Shown one piece after another: positions 9,139-18,234 of a stretch of DNA of 64,000 bases. The position numbers and the translations under genes are program-made. The stretch spans positions 310,001 through 374,000 of the forward strand of contig CAXXHQ010000001.1 of the NCBI GenBank assembly GCA_963665265.2. The letters run 5' to 3'. Position 1 is the stretch's first letter. Every line of letters begins with the position of its first letter. The notes under the pieces are model-generated. The model saw only the letters and a program-made list of their open reading frames with translations. It was not told the DNA's origin and made no database searches. The DNA comes from CAXXHQ01 sp963665265. GTDB lineage: Bacteria > Planctomycetota > Planctomycetia > Pirellulales > Thermoguttaceae.

Positions 9139-10572
9139 ATGTCGCACAATTACGAACAGTATGACAATCCGTTAATCGCCCGCTACGCCTCGCCGGAGAT
9201 GATTTCGCTGTGGAGTCCGCAGCGGAAGTTCAGCACATGGCGTCGGCTTTGGGTCGCCTTGGCCGAGGCCGAGGCCGAGCTTGGTCTGCCGGTCCGTCCC
9301 GAGCAAATCGCCGAGATGAAACGCCATCTCGACGACATCGATTTTCCGGCGGCCGAAAGTTACGAACGGAAGTTGCGACACGACGTGATGGCGCATGTAC
9401 ATGCCTTCGGCGACGTTTGCCCCGCCGCTCGCCCGATCATTCATCTTGGCGCCACGAGTTGCTACGTGACCGACAACGGCGATTTGCTGTTGATCCGCGA
9501 GGCGTTGCAAATGGTGCGGCGCCGTCTTGTCGCCGTGATCGATCTTTTGGCGAAGTTCGCCGAACAGTATCGAGACATGCCTTGCCTCGGCTTCACCCAC
9601 ATGCAGCCGGCCCAACCGACGACCGTCGGCAAGCGAGCGTGCCTCTGGGCGTATGAATTCGTTTTGGACTTGGCCGAGTTGGAGTTCCGCATCTCGCAGA
9701 TGAAGGCGCTCGGCTCGAAAGGAACGACCGGCACGTCGGCCAGCTTCTTGGAGTTGTTCCACGGCGATCACAAAAAAGCGCGAGAGCTAGACGAACTCGT
9801 CTGTCGCAAGATCGGCTTCGAGGCCAGCTACGCGGTGAGCGGTCAAACCTACACTCGAAAAATCGATTCTCAAACTTTGGCCGTTCTCTCGGGCATCGCC
9901 CAAAGCGCGCATAAGACGGCCACCGATATCCGTTTGCTCGCCCATCGCAAGGAAGTCGAAGAGCCGTTTGAAAAGAACCAGATCGGTTCGTCGGCGATGG
10001 CGTACAAGCGCAATCCGATGCGGAGCGAGCGGATTTGCTCGCTTGCCCGCTTCGCCATGAGCTTGGAATCGTCGGCCGCGCATACCGCCTCGGTCCAATG
10101 GTTCGAACGCACGTTGGACGACAGCGCCAACCGGCGATTGACTTTGCCGCAGGCTTTCCTGGCGATTGACGCGACGTTGATCCTTTGCCAAAACGTGACG
10201 TCGGGCATGGTCGTCTATCCCAAGGTCATCGCGCGAAATCTCGAAGCCGAACTTCCCTTCATGGCGACCGAAAACATCCTCATGGACGCGGTTTCGCAAG
10301 GCGGCGATCGACAAGACCTGCACGAAAAGATTCGTCAGCACAGTCAAGCGGCGGCGAAGGTCGTCAAAGAAGAAGGAGGCGCCAACGACCTTCTTTCGCG
10401 ATTGGCGGACGATGCGGCCTTCGCCAAGGTTAATCTCGCGTCGGCGATGGAACCTTCGCAATACGTCGGCCGCGCGCCGCAACAAGTCGACGAGTTTCTT
10501 GCCGAGGTGATCGAGCCGATCCGCAAGAAGTACGCCGGAGAAACCGCCGGCGAAGCGGAAGTGAACGTTTAG
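9139..10572 (+). CDS. purB: Adenylosuccinate lyase
   Basis: 477 residues from the ATG at 9139 (MSHNYEQYDNPLIARY). The frame extends upstream to 9064, but that extension has no family-like sequence, and the chosen start gives the normal length. The fumarase/aspartase superfamily signature GSSAMAYKRNPMRSE is present near residues 286-300, as are the substrate segments LGATSCYVTDNGD and GFTHMQPAQPTTVGKRA. It splits SAICAR to AICAR and adenylosuccinate to AMP, each time releasing fumarate, in purine synthesis in the cytoplasm. It ends 11 bases from the convergent Fur-family gene. No other purine genes are nearby. Confidence 0.95.
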   Translation: MSHNYEQYDNPLIARYASPEMISLWSPQRKFSTWRRLWVALAEAEAELGLPVRPEQIAEMKRHLDDIDFPAAESYERKLRHDVMAHVHAFGDVCPAARPIIHLGATSCYVTDNGDLLLIREALQMVRRRLVAVIDLLAKFAEQYRDMPCLGFTHMQPAQPTTVGKRACLWAYEFVLDLAELEFRISQMKALGSKGTTGTSASFLELFHGDHKKARELDELVCRKIGFEASYAVSGQTYTRKIDSQTLAVLSGIAQSAHKTATDIRLLAHRKEVEEPFEKNQIGSSAMAYKRNPMRSERICSLARFAMSLESSAAHTASVQWFERTLDDSANRRLTLPQAFLAIDATLILCQNVTSGMVVYPKVIARNLEAELPFMATENILMDAVSQGGDRQDLHEKIRQHSQAAAKVVKEEGGANDLLSRLADDAAFAKVNLASAMEPSQYVGRAPQQVDEFLAEVIEPIRKKYAGETAGEAEVNV

Positions 10573-10583
10573 AGGGACGTCGG

Positions 10584-11066
10584 TTACGCCTTCTTTTGGC
10601 AATCCGCGCAAACGCCGGTGACGAACATGCGGTGCGTGACGACTTGGAATTTATAGGCCTTGGCGGCGGCCTCGCAAATGCGTTCCAGGTCGGGACTATG
10701 AAACTCGATCAGCTTATTGCACACACGGCAGTATAGATGGTCGTGTTGCGGGTAGCCGTATTCATGTTCGTAGACGCACCGACCGCCGAGCGAATCTTTG
10801 CGTAAGAGTCCCGCTTCGACCAACTCGGCCAACGTGCGATAGACGGTCGGGCGGCTCACCTTGCGTTGGGCCATTAACGGGCGAAGATGGTCGAGCAGCT
10901 CCTCGACGTCGAAATGGTCGTGATGGCTAAATACCTGCTCAACTATCTCTCGCCGCTGTTTGGTAAGGCGTTTTCCTCCCTGCGCAAGAAATTCGGCGAA
11001 CCGATCTTGCGGCGAGACGGGCGTTTTCACTTTGCCGAGCGAAAAGGTTTTCGACATAAGCGTCAA
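10584..11066 (-). CDS. Fur-family transcriptional regulator
   Basis: 160 residues. A winged helix with recognition region KVSRPTVYRTLAELVEAGLL (about 69-88) is followed by the dimerisation and metal domain HDHLYCRVCNKLIEF (C113, C116) and the terminal C153/C156 pair, i.e. the structural zinc site of Fur/PerR/Zur proteins. The regulatory ligands (His of HDH, Glu, His) are present, so it senses a metal or peroxide; which one cannot be decided. A second ATG four codons in (MSKTF) could be the start. Gene order on this strand is flgM-like gene, terminator, fur, so it is probably transcribed on its own. Confidence 0.92.
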   Translation of the reverse strand: MTLMSKTFSLGKVKTPVSPQDRFAEFLAQGGKRLTKQRREIVEQVFSHHDHFDVEELLDHLRPLMAQRKVSRPTVYRTLAELVEAGLLRKDSLGGRCVYEHEYGYPQHDHLYCRVCNKLIEFHSPDLERICEAAAKAYKFQVVTHRMFVTGVCADCQKKA

Positions 11067-11107
11067 GGATCAGAGGACAGGGATCGGGAAACCGGCGCTA
11101 GGACCAT

Positions 11108-11152
11108 TATAAATAAAAAAGTTCCCGGGGGAAATTCTTTCCCGGGAACTTA
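11108..11152 (-). terminator. Intrinsic terminator after the flgM-like gene
   Basis: A perfect inverted repeat, AGTTCCCGGG at 11121-11130 and CCCGGGAACT at 11142-11151, forms a 10-bp GC-rich stem. On the minus strand it is followed by TTTTTATTTATAATGG. It lies 78 bases past the stop of the FlgM-like gene and before the Fur start, separating the two transcripts. Confidence 0.85.
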
Positions 11153-11229
11153 TAGCATTTATGATAATTTGAGTCGAATTCAGCCTAGAGATCGAGTCGA
11201 GGAGGAATTCGCCGCCAACCACGCCGGCG

Positions 11230-11505
11230 TTACCCGAGTTGGTTGATGAAGTTATCCAAAGCGGCGCTCATTTTATCCGGGGTATCGTAAGTACCGTCGG
11301 CAATTTGTTGCTTGATCGAATTGACTAGATCTTGGCGAATGCCGGAAGTTTGTTGCTCCGCCTGCAACGCGGCGTCGGATATTTCGACCGAGTCGCCAGT
11401 TGCGAACGACGAAGAGGCCGCGGAAGTTTGAGACGTCCTCGCATTGGAATGCGGGGCGTTGATCGACTGCGGACCGTGCAGATAAGCGGGACCATAAATT
11501 TGCAT
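11230..11505 (-). CDS. flgM: FlgM-like anti-sigma-28 factor
   Basis: 91 residues. The N-terminal half is Ser/Thr/Ala-rich and probably disordered; the C-terminal third, IRQDLVNSIKQQIADGTY followed by DTPDKMSAALDNFINQLG, matches the sigma-binding helices of FlgM (consensus V..lk..I..G.Y.vd...iA..ll). FlgM holds the flagellar sigma factor inactive until the hook-basal body is finished and FlgM is exported. The likely partner is the FliA/WhiG-type sigma factor at 18550-19332, 7 kb away. A strong terminator follows the gene. Confidence 0.82.
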   Translation of the reverse strand: MQIYGPAYLHGPQSINAPHSNARTSQTSAASSSFATGDSVEISDAALQAEQQTSGIRQDLVNSIKQQIADGTYDTPDKMSAALDNFINQLG

Positions 11506-12443
11506 CGCGTAACTCCTAACAGGACGAGGCCGAACTGCGTCCTTGCAATTATAGCTTGCCTACCGCTAACGCCGCGCTGATCATCCACCATGACATTTCT
11601 CGCGGACAAACGTTTTACCACTGAAAACTTATTTGCCGTTCAGGCGTTAGTGTCATCGGCTTGCGGGGCGAAGCGGATTCAATCAAACCTTTCGTTCGAC
11701 GCTGGCGCGGATTTGCTTTATTTCAAGGCTTGTAACGGGTTTGTTGACGCTCTCGTTCGTAACGTCGGAGCGACGAAACAGGGGCGGATTATACGGGCCG
11801 CCGCCGCTCGATCATGCCGACTATTACCGTTCTAAGCGCCTGGTTCGCGAGAGTCGTCGCTTAGCTCCGCTAAACGCAATCCCGCGATGTTTTCCGACCA
11901 CGCTCGGCGTTGCCATTTCGCATCGTCAAGGCGATCAAACGGTTCATAACGATCGCGCCGGATAAACCCATTTTGATCGAATCGGTCTTGAAACGCCACG
12001 GTTTCTTTTCCGAATCGACCTCGCTCTCAGGTCGAACAATAACCTATACGGAATTCCAGTACAGGCGGTTCGCACGAAAATTCGCTTTGTGGAGGGCGAT
12101 TGTAGGCGGTTTCCGAAAGTCGGGCAAGATCAAAGCGGCAGCCAGGGATCATGGCTGCGGATGGAAAACCCAATTTTACGGGGAACTCGTCCCCGCAGCT
12201 TTCGCTATTCTCCGCAATCCTCTCGCTTTCCTACAGCTTGACGCAATCGATAATAGGAAATAATCCGAAACTATTTGTCACTCGAATGGTTTAGTATCCC
12301 AGAGAGAAGATGCGATTGCCGGCAATTTTTGATCTCTATCGAGTCGAACCTGTTCGACGGCTAGGGATTAATGGCGTTTTTCTCCTTTACCGTTTCGCAA
12401 GGCTAGGCGCGAACCCTGCGCCTACTTTTAAGGAGAAGAGACC
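11506..12443. other. Long non-coding stretch
   Basis: 938 bases between the divergent flgM-like and EF-hand genes. Several short frames exist (for example 11910-12263), but none has a good ribosome site, a recognisable domain or the codon bias of the neighbours. No tRNA, CRISPR or strong terminator seen. It may hold leader and promoter sequence for both genes or a decayed gene. Confidence 0.4.
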
Positions 12444-13421
12444 ATGAAGAAGATGTTGCCGTATATGGCATTGATCGGCGCGTGCGCCCTGTTTATGGCC
12501 GCGGCTGCCGAAAAGAATTCAACCGCGAAATCCGAGTCGGATAAACCGAAACAGGATCGACCGCTAAGCGTCACCGACGAACTGTTTCAGAAATTCGACG
12601 TGAACAAAGACGGCGTCTTGAGCAAAGAGGAATTCGCCGCCGGAATGAAAGAACTGCGGAAGGAACGGGCGGGCCAATTCGCCGAGCATCGCCCGCGACA
12701 TGAGCAAGGGTATGCAACGGGATTGGAACGGTTTGCAAGAGGCATGCGAGGCGAACGACGGGGCGAAGTTTTCGCGCATGGCGGAAGGGGCGGTCGGCCC
12801 GAATTCGGTCCGCCGCATCGGGGCCAACGATTCGAGCAATGCCCCTGCCGCGAACAAGAGCGGACGGTGACCGTTTATCGTGAACGAACCCGTTACGGTG
12901 ACGGATTCGGCGCGCGAGAAAGCCGCGGATTCGCTCGCGGTCCGATGGGACGCGGGCCGGAACGCGCGATGACTCAACATCGCCCCGGCCCAGGCTATGG
13001 TCCTGGCTTCGGTCCAGGTTACGGCCCCGGCGAGCCGAGGTTTGAACGCGGCCCGCAATTCGCTCGGGAAGGCTACGGCCCTCGCCCTAGGATATTGGCC
13101 CAGCAGGCCGGCTTCGACGGGCGACGTGATCGCGAGGACGCTCGACCTGAAGCGGACCAAAAGCAAAGCCGAGGCGAGGCGCAGATGCAACGCCGCGGCG
13201 ATCGAGGCCTCGAAGGCCCCGGCGCCGAAGAACGCCACGGCCACGGCATGCACAGACCGCAAGGCATGCATGAAGAACGCGGGCCGTCGGATCGCAGAGA
13301 GATGCGCGGCGAAGAACGCGGACCGCAAGGACATATGAAGGCTAAGCCGGACAATACGGCGGCAAAGCCGGCCCCGGCCCCGGAAAAGAAGCCCGCCGAA
13401 GAGTCGAAAGCGGAGAAATAA
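12444..13421 (+). CDS. Exported EF-hand protein with Gly/Arg/Pro-rich low-complexity body
   Basis: 325 residues. A signal peptide (MKKMLPYMALIGACALFMAAAA) is followed by one canonical 12-residue EF-hand loop, DVNKDGVLSKEE at 52-63, with ligands D52, N54, D56, S60 and E63. The rest is rich in Gly, Arg, Pro, Glu and His (for example GPGYGPGFGPGYGPGEP) and probably disordered; two cysteines sit in QCPCREQE. The start is supported by AAGGAGA 12 bases upstream. EF-hand proteins of this type bind calcium outside the cytoplasm. The following DUF4405 gene carries a similar Gly/Arg tail, suggesting a shared location or partner; a terminator lies between them. Confidence 0.82.
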   Translation: MKKMLPYMALIGACALFMAAAAEKNSTAKSESDKPKQDRPLSVTDELFQKFDVNKDGVLSKEEFAAGMKELRKERAGQFAEHRPRHEQGYATGLERFARGMRGERRGEVFAHGGRGGRPEFGPPHRGQRFEQCPCREQERTVTVYRERTRYGDGFGARESRGFARGPMGRGPERAMTQHRPGPGYGPGFGPGYGPGEPRFERGPQFAREGYGPRPRILAQQAGFDGRRDREDARPEADQKQSRGEAQMQRRGDRGLEGPGAEERHGHGMHRPQGMHEERGPSDRREMRGEERGPQGHMKAKPDNTAAKPAPAPEKKPAEESKAEK

Positions 13422-13477
13422 CGCATTCGACGTTTTGAAGAACACGTTACGAACTTGGTGAAGAGAAGAGCCAGAAC

Positions 13478-13513
13478 CGGCGGCGAGGGAATTTTCTCGC
13501 CGCCGCTTTGTTT
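13478..13513 (+). terminator. Intrinsic terminator after EF-hand gene
   Basis: CGGCGGCGAG (13478-13487) pairs perfectly with CTCGCCGCCG (13496-13505) around an 8-base loop, followed by CTTTGTTTG. It is a strong 10-bp stem with a moderate T-tract, 56 bases past the EF-hand stop codon. Confidence 0.8.
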
Positions 13514-13589
13514 GACTGGCCGCGGGCGCCAAATTCGCTAGAATCCAAAGTTACAGTTTCACCCCCATTTATCTCGAAACGCAACCATA

Positions 13590-14129
13590 ATGAAATTCAG
13601 TTTTCGCAGCTTCACCTCACTGACCCTCTTCTTCACGTTTTTAATCGTCTTAGCGAGCGGCCTCATCATGTGGCTCGTGCATGCTCAGGGAAACGTTTTC
13701 GGCTTTTCGAGAATGACTTGGCGTAACGGCCACATTTACGTCTCGCTGGCAATGACCGCCGCCGCTCTTCTTCACTTAATTTTGAATTGGAAACCGTTTT
13801 GGCGATACATCTGGAATCATGCCGCGAAGCGTCCCAAGCATTGGAAAGAATTTATTCTTGCGTTGGCCGTTTCCGGCGGCATCTTCTACTGGACCGATTG
13901 GCAGGCCCGCCACATGCCTAACCGTCAAGGCGGCGGAAGAGGAGGCCCGCGTGAGGGCATGGGTCGCGGCGAAGAAGGCGGACAAGGATGGCGAGGCGGA
14001 CGAGGCCCTATGCGAGAAGAACCCGGCGCTGCGCCGAAAAAAGCCGCAGACGCAAAATCCTCGCAACCCGCTTCGGCCAAAGAAAAAAGTGACTCCCTGG
14101 CAACGACGCCGAGCGGAACCGCTAAATAA
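13590..14129 (+). CDS. DUF4405-family membrane protein with Gly/Arg-rich tail
   Basis: 179 residues. Three hydrophobic segments (about 9-30, 48-66 and 86-102) with histidines near the membrane (MWLVHAQG, NGHIYVSLAMTAAALLHLILNW) fit the DUF4405 family, which is often described as a flavinylation-associated cytochrome; the histidines are candidate haem ligands. From about residue 110 the chain is Gly/Arg-rich (GGGRGGPREGMGRGEEGG), then Ala/Lys/Ser-rich. Together with the upstream EF-hand protein it may belong to extracytoplasmic electron transfer or metal handling; that is inference. Confidence 0.75.
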   Translation: MKFSFRSFTSLTLFFTFLIVLASGLIMWLVHAQGNVFGFSRMTWRNGHIYVSLAMTAAALLHLILNWKPFWRYIWNHAAKRPKHWKEFILALAVSGGIFYWTDWQARHMPNRQGGGRGGPREGMGRGEEGGQGWRGGRGPMREEPGAAPKKAADAKSSQPASAKEKSDSLATTPSGTAK

Positions 14130-14155
14130 TCCCGTTAAATGCACGGACGCCGAGC

Positions 14156-16075
14156 CTATTCGACGTCGGTCCTAAACGGCGAGGCGGGCAAACCGTCTTT
14201 ATTAAACAGATTCACGTCCGGCACGTTCGCCCAACCGTAGCGAACGGCCGTCGGTGAGGCTACTTCGTCGCTCGAGACGACAACCGTGTCGCCCTTAATG
14301 ACCGCCTTTGCCGGGACAAATTTTTTGTCCGCGCCGGCGATCGTGAACCCTTTTAATTCGCCCCTCTCGGCGACCAGTCCGCCGCCCCGATGCGTGAACG
14401 AAATAATCGCATTGCCCCCTTCGATCTTCATCGATTCGTATAACGGCCCGGAATATTCCAGGCGTTCGCCGTAAGCCAACGCTCGAGCCGCCAAGGCGAG
14501 TCGCGTCCCGACCGGTTCTTTGCGCGCAGGGTGAATATCTTCCGCGTCGCCGACGTCTGCCGTAACGACCATGGCCGTGTTCGGTGATTTGGCTAAAGTG
14601 AGAAATTGGGCTTCGCGCAATTCCGGCGTCATATCTTTGTACGGCGCGATTTGCACGAAGAGGAACGGGAAGTCGCCGACCGCCCAACCGCGACGCCAAT
14701 CGGCGATTAGCTCCGGAAACAAATTGCGATACTCTTTGGGCCTGTCGTTATTCGCCTCGCCTTGATACCAGACGGCGCCTTTAATCGGAAACGGTTGCAG
14801 AGGCGCCAGCATGGCGTTGTAGAGCGCCGAGGGGAAATGCTGATTGACTCCCCCTCGTTCTTTCGGCAACGACTTTAATTCGTTCGCCGAAAGCGATTTC
14901 TTCGCCAACCATTCGCCGGCAAGCGAAACCGAAGAGACAGCGGGCTCTCCGGACTTACTCAACTTCATCTGCTCCGCCTGACCGACGAAGCCGCCCGTCT
15001 TGGCTTTATTTAAGACGCGAACGACGATCACGTTCTTGCCCGCCTTCAAAACGCCGGCGGGGATCGTATACTCGCGTTCGAGCGACCAGCTATCGACGCC
15101 GCCGACGCGATGGCCGTTCACCCACGTCGTATCGGCGTCGTCGATCGGGCCAAGCGAAACGACGCCTACCTTGTCCGCCCACGATTCGTCCAGATCGATT
15201 TCCTTGCGAAACCAAATCAAGCCGTCAAACTCTTTGCTGAACATGACGGGAAGCTTGGCCGGTTTCCAATCTTTGGGGTCAAGCGCCGACGCGGCCCAAT
15301 TCTCCTTCGCTTCGTCGCCGAGATCGTAATCGCGATACCATCGTTCTAAGGCTTCGAGATACGCCTTGCGTCGGTCGGAGCTTTGCGGTAGGGCCTTCAA
15401 AGCCTCGGCAAACGCCGGCATGCCGCTTAACGTCGTCGGACTCATCCACGCCTCGGCCTCGGTTCCGCCCCATGCGGAAAATAAAATGCCGACGGGAACT
15501 TTTTCCGCCAAATAAACGTCTCTTGCGAAGAAAAAGCCGACGGCCGTAAATTGCCGGGCCGCTTTCGGCGTGCATACCGCCCAAGCGCCGCGCGCATCGT
15601 CGACGGGTTTCGTCGCAAAACGCTCTTGCACGAAATACTGCCGAATCTCCGGATAATCGGCATTTTCGGCGGCCTCTTTCCAGCCCTCGATATCCTTCTG
15701 CGGCCGCCGGGGTCCCAGCTGCCGCTCCATGTTCGATTGGCCGCCGGCGACCCAAACGTCGCCGATCAAAAGATTCTTTACTTCGATCTCGTTCGCTTCG
15801 CCCCGAATCCGCATCGTTTGCGGCTTTACGTCGGCCGGCATCGGCGCAAGACGAACGAGCCATTTTCCTTCCTTCGCCGCCGTCGAAACTTTTTGCCCGG
15901 CGAACTCGACAACGACTTTCTCGCCGTCGCGGGCAGTTCCCCAAACGGGCACGGGACAATCGCGTTGGATGACGGCGTTGTCGGAAAATAAGCTATTCGG
16001 CGTCACATCCCCCTTCGCGACCGTGAAACCCAAGCAAACCGCTAGCGCCGCAAAACCGCATCTCTTCAGAAGCAT
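14156..16075 (-). CDS. Secreted sialate O-acetylesterase-family esterase
   Basis: 639 residues with a signal peptide (LAVCLGFTVAKG). The SGNH-type nucleophile motif is VAGGQSNME (Ser114), an oxyanion-type Asn/Gly segment is AVWYQGEANND, and the His block is DAEDIHPARKEPVG. A jelly-roll insert, with GPIDDADTTWVNGHRVGG at about 315-335, is the galactose-binding-like module common in planctomycete sialate O-acetylesterases. These enzymes remove acetyl groups from sialic acids or other acetylated sugars outside the cytoplasm. The gene is convergent with the DUF4405 gene (26 bases apart) and lies downstream of pdxA on the same strand with a 59-base gap. Confidence 0.9.
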   Translation of the reverse strand: MLLKRCGFAALAVCLGFTVAKGDVTPNSLFSDNAVIQRDCPVPVWGTARDGEKVVVEFAGQKVSTAAKEGKWLVRLAPMPADVKPQTMRIRGEANEIEVKNLLIGDVWVAGGQSNMERQLGPRRPQKDIEGWKEAAENADYPEIRQYFVQERFATKPVDDARGAWAVCTPKAARQFTAVGFFFARDVYLAEKVPVGILFSAWGGTEAEAWMSPTTLSGMPAFAEALKALPQSSDRRKAYLEALERWYRDYDLGDEAKENWAASALDPKDWKPAKLPVMFSKEFDGLIWFRKEIDLDESWADKVGVVSLGPIDDADTTWVNGHRVGGVDSWSLEREYTIPAGVLKAGKNVIVVRVLNKAKTGGFVGQAEQMKLSKSGEPAVSSVSLAGEWLAKKSLSANELKSLPKERGGVNQHFPSALYNAMLAPLQPFPIKGAVWYQGEANNDRPKEYRNLFPELIADWRRGWAVGDFPFLFVQIAPYKDMTPELREAQFLTLAKSPNTAMVVTADVGDAEDIHPARKEPVGTRLALAARALAYGERLEYSGPLYESMKIEGGNAIISFTHRGGGLVAERGELKGFTIAGADKKFVPAKAVIKGDTVVVSSDEVASPTAVRYGWANVPDVNLFNKDGLPASPFRTDVE

Positions 16076-16134
16076 CGTTTCGCCTTTCCCGCAATGCGCG
16101 ACGAAATTTTGAGAATCAGAAAGCTAAGAAAAAG

Positions 16135-17223
16135 CTACTGAACGTCGGCCAATCGGCTCGCCACCCGAATCGCTTCGATCATGCTTCCGATGTCGGCCTG
16201 CCGTTTCCAAGCGATGTCGAACGCCGTTCCGTGCGCGACGCTGGTCCGGATAATCGGCAAGCCGAGCGTGACGTTAACCGCCCGGTGCATGCCGATCAAT
16301 TTGAGAGCGATATGCCCTTGGTCGTGATACATGGCGACGACGGCGTCGAAATTGCCGTCGCGAGCGCGAACCATCAGGGTGTCGGGGGGAAGCGGGCCCA
16401 CGACGCAAAGGCCTTCTTTTTGTCCCTGTTCGACGGCCGGGCAAATAATCCGTTTTTCCTCATCGCCGAAGAGTCCCCCTTCGCCGCCGTGCGGATTGAG
16501 CGAGCAAACGCCGATTCGCGGTCGAGCATGTTTGGAAGGCCACGAACGCCGCCGGCCGGTTTGCCGACTATCTTCCTGCTCCGGCGAGCTCATCAACCTG
16601 CTCATGAATTTGTCTGCCAACCGAGTCTTCGCCAAGACCCCTTCCGTCGTCAACTCGTCGAACACGTTTCGCAACGCCGTGTGCAAGGTGACGTGAACGA
16701 CGGCCAAGCCGGAGTCGGCGAGCATTTCGTCGGTCGGGCCGAGATAAAGCATCATCGCGAAATCGTCAACGCCGCAAAGTTGCGCGAGGAGTTCGGTATG
16801 CCCGGGGAAGTGATGCCCGGCGCGGTGCAAAGCTTCCTTTTGAAGCGGGGCCGTCACGATTGCGTCGACTTCTTTATTCAGGGCCAAGCCGGTCGCTGCG
16901 ACGACGGCCTGATAGGCGGCATGCCCGGCGCGAGAGTCGAGAGCGCCCGGCTGCACCGAAAGCACGTCTCGATCGCCGCAGGGGATGCAGGGTATCACGT
17001 CGGGCGAAGGATTCGCCTCTTCCGGCGAAGTGATTTCGACGACGCTAACGTTCGTTTGCCAAAGCGCGGCGGCGCGTCGGAGAATATCGGGATGTCCGAC
17101 GACCAAAGGTCTGCACCATTCATGAACCACGGTCTCGGGCCAAATGCCGGCGACGATTTCGGGGCCGACGCCCGCAGGATCGCCCATCGTTAACGCAATC
17201 AATGGTTTTCGTTTGGTTTTCAT
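16135..17223 (-). CDS. pdxA: 4-hydroxythreonine-4-phosphate dehydrogenase
   Basis: 362 residues from the ATG at 17223 (MKTKRKPLIALTMGDPAGVG); an upstream in-frame ATG at 17268 would add 15 unconserved residues. Family motifs are GDPAGVGPEI, TAPLQKEALHRAGHHFPGHT (metal His) and HDQGHIALKLIG with a second metal His, plus TSVAHGTAFDIAW at the end. The enzyme oxidises 4-phosphohydroxy-L-threonine with NAD for pyridoxal phosphate synthesis. An insert around residue 220-240 (SSPEQEDSRQTGRRRSWPSK) makes it about 30 residues longer than usual. The sialate esterase gene follows on the same strand, without a functional link. Confidence 0.94.
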   Translation of the reverse strand: MKTKRKPLIALTMGDPAGVGPEIVAGIWPETVVHEWCRPLVVGHPDILRRAAALWQTNVSVVEITSPEEANPSPDVIPCIPCGDRDVLSVQPGALDSRAGHAAYQAVVAATGLALNKEVDAIVTAPLQKEALHRAGHHFPGHTELLAQLCGVDDFAMMLYLGPTDEMLADSGLAVVHVTLHTALRNVFDELTTEGVLAKTRLADKFMSRLMSSPEQEDSRQTGRRRSWPSKHARPRIGVCSLNPHGGEGGLFGDEEKRIICPAVEQGQKEGLCVVGPLPPDTLMVRARDGNFDAVVAMYHDQGHIALKLIGMHRAVNVTLGLPIIRTSVAHGTAFDIAWKRQADIGSMIEAIRVASRLADVQ

Positions 17224-17416
17224 GGCGGCATGCTCTTCGAGTAAAACTTGCGACGACGATTTCCGCATTGAAGGAAGGGGTGAGGAAATCGCCGGATCCC
17301 CGCTCGTTTCCCCGCATTTTACGCCACAGTTCGCCTTAAACTAAGGGGTGGTTGCGAAAAAAAACCGAATGAATTTTAATGCCGTCACCGAAACTCTAAC
17401 ATTAAGGCGATCGTAT

Positions 17417-17863
17417 ATGAAGGCGTGCGTGCAACGAGTGAAACGAGCGAGCGTCGTCGTGGCCGGCGAAACGGTCGGGGCCATCGACTTGGGGATGCTC
17501 GTCCTTCTGGGCGTGGCGGCCGGCGACCGGGAGGCCGACGCTCTGTATATGGCCGAGAAAATCGCCGGGCTGCGGATATTCGAGGATCCCCAGGAAAAAA
17601 TGAACCTCTCGGTCGGGGACGTCGGCGGCGCCGTTTTGGCGGTAAGTCAATTCACTCTTTTAGGCGACTGCCGAAAAGGCCGTCGTCCCAGCTTCACCGA
17701 CGCGGCGGCGCCCGAGGAAGCGGAACGGCTGTACGAGGTATTCATTGAAGCGATAGCCCAAAAAGGGCTCACGGTCGCGACGGGGCGCTTTCGCACGCAC
17801 ATGGAGGTCGAACTCGTAAACGACGGTCCCGTCACTATGCTTCTCGACAGCCGTTTCGCATAG
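17417..17863 (+). CDS. dtd: D-aminoacyl-tRNA deacylase
   Basis: 148 residues from the ATG at 17417 (MKACVQRVKRASV). The open frame starts earlier at 17348, but the family begins exactly here and the length is then normal. Motifs are SQFTLLGDCRKGRRPSF (catalytic SQFTL) and VNDGPVTMLLDS (cis-Pro motif GP at the C-terminus). It frees tRNAs charged with D-amino acids or mischarged glycine. The segment before NDGP reads GRFRTHM rather than the commoner GxFGAxM, a tolerated position. Upstream is the divergent pdxA; no operon partners. Confidence 0.94.
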   Translation: MKACVQRVKRASVVVAGETVGAIDLGMLVLLGVAAGDREADALYMAEKIAGLRIFEDPQEKMNLSVGDVGGAVLAVSQFTLLGDCRKGRRPSFTDAAAPEEAERLYEVFIEAIAQKGLTVATGRFRTHMEVELVNDGPVTMLLDSRFA

Positions 17864-18234
17864 GCGAGGCGATTCGCGTGAAGCGATGTCCGCCCTTCCA
17901 TATTCCTCGAACGAAATCCGCTCCGCAAAACAAAAATAATCGTCTGAAATCGTCGTAACGTGGCTAACTTTCAGCCGTTCCAACTCCCGCAAAAAACGCG
18001 AAAAAACGCCCCTCTTAAAAAGTCAAAATAATACGGCGAACCCGAACTTGAGGATTGTGTCGTCCGTAATAGATTTATAACAATTGAATCGCGAAAAAAA
18101 CTTACCAAGTCATTGACTTAGCGGCGCAAATCGCTTCTGATGCAAGCAGCGGAGCAGTTCTTACCAAAGAGCTCGCCGAGCAGGAATTGCGGTTCAATAC
18201 CATTTTTCGAGTCGCAAGAGACCCAGAGGGGACT
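17864..18234. other. Intergenic region, no gene seen
   Basis: 371 bases after dtd. It is AT-richer than the surroundings around 17990-18120 and holds no convincing ORF, tRNA or strong hairpin. It may contain the promoter of the small ORF that follows. Confidence 0.4.

Noticed and set aside
11910..12263. 117-codon ORF
   Set aside because: No ribosome site, domain or codon bias; sits in a region with many equally long chance frames.
12564..13532. 322-codon minus-strand ORF
   Set aside because: Antisense shadow of the EF-hand gene, which has a signal peptide, EF-hand and ribosome site.
17348..17416. N-terminal extension of dtd
   Set aside because: The family begins at MKACVQRV; the extension is unconserved.
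17417..17863. Unusual GRFRTHM segment in Dtd as a sign of lost activity
   Set aside because: The catalytic SQFTL and NDGPVT motifs are intact, and this position varies in the family.
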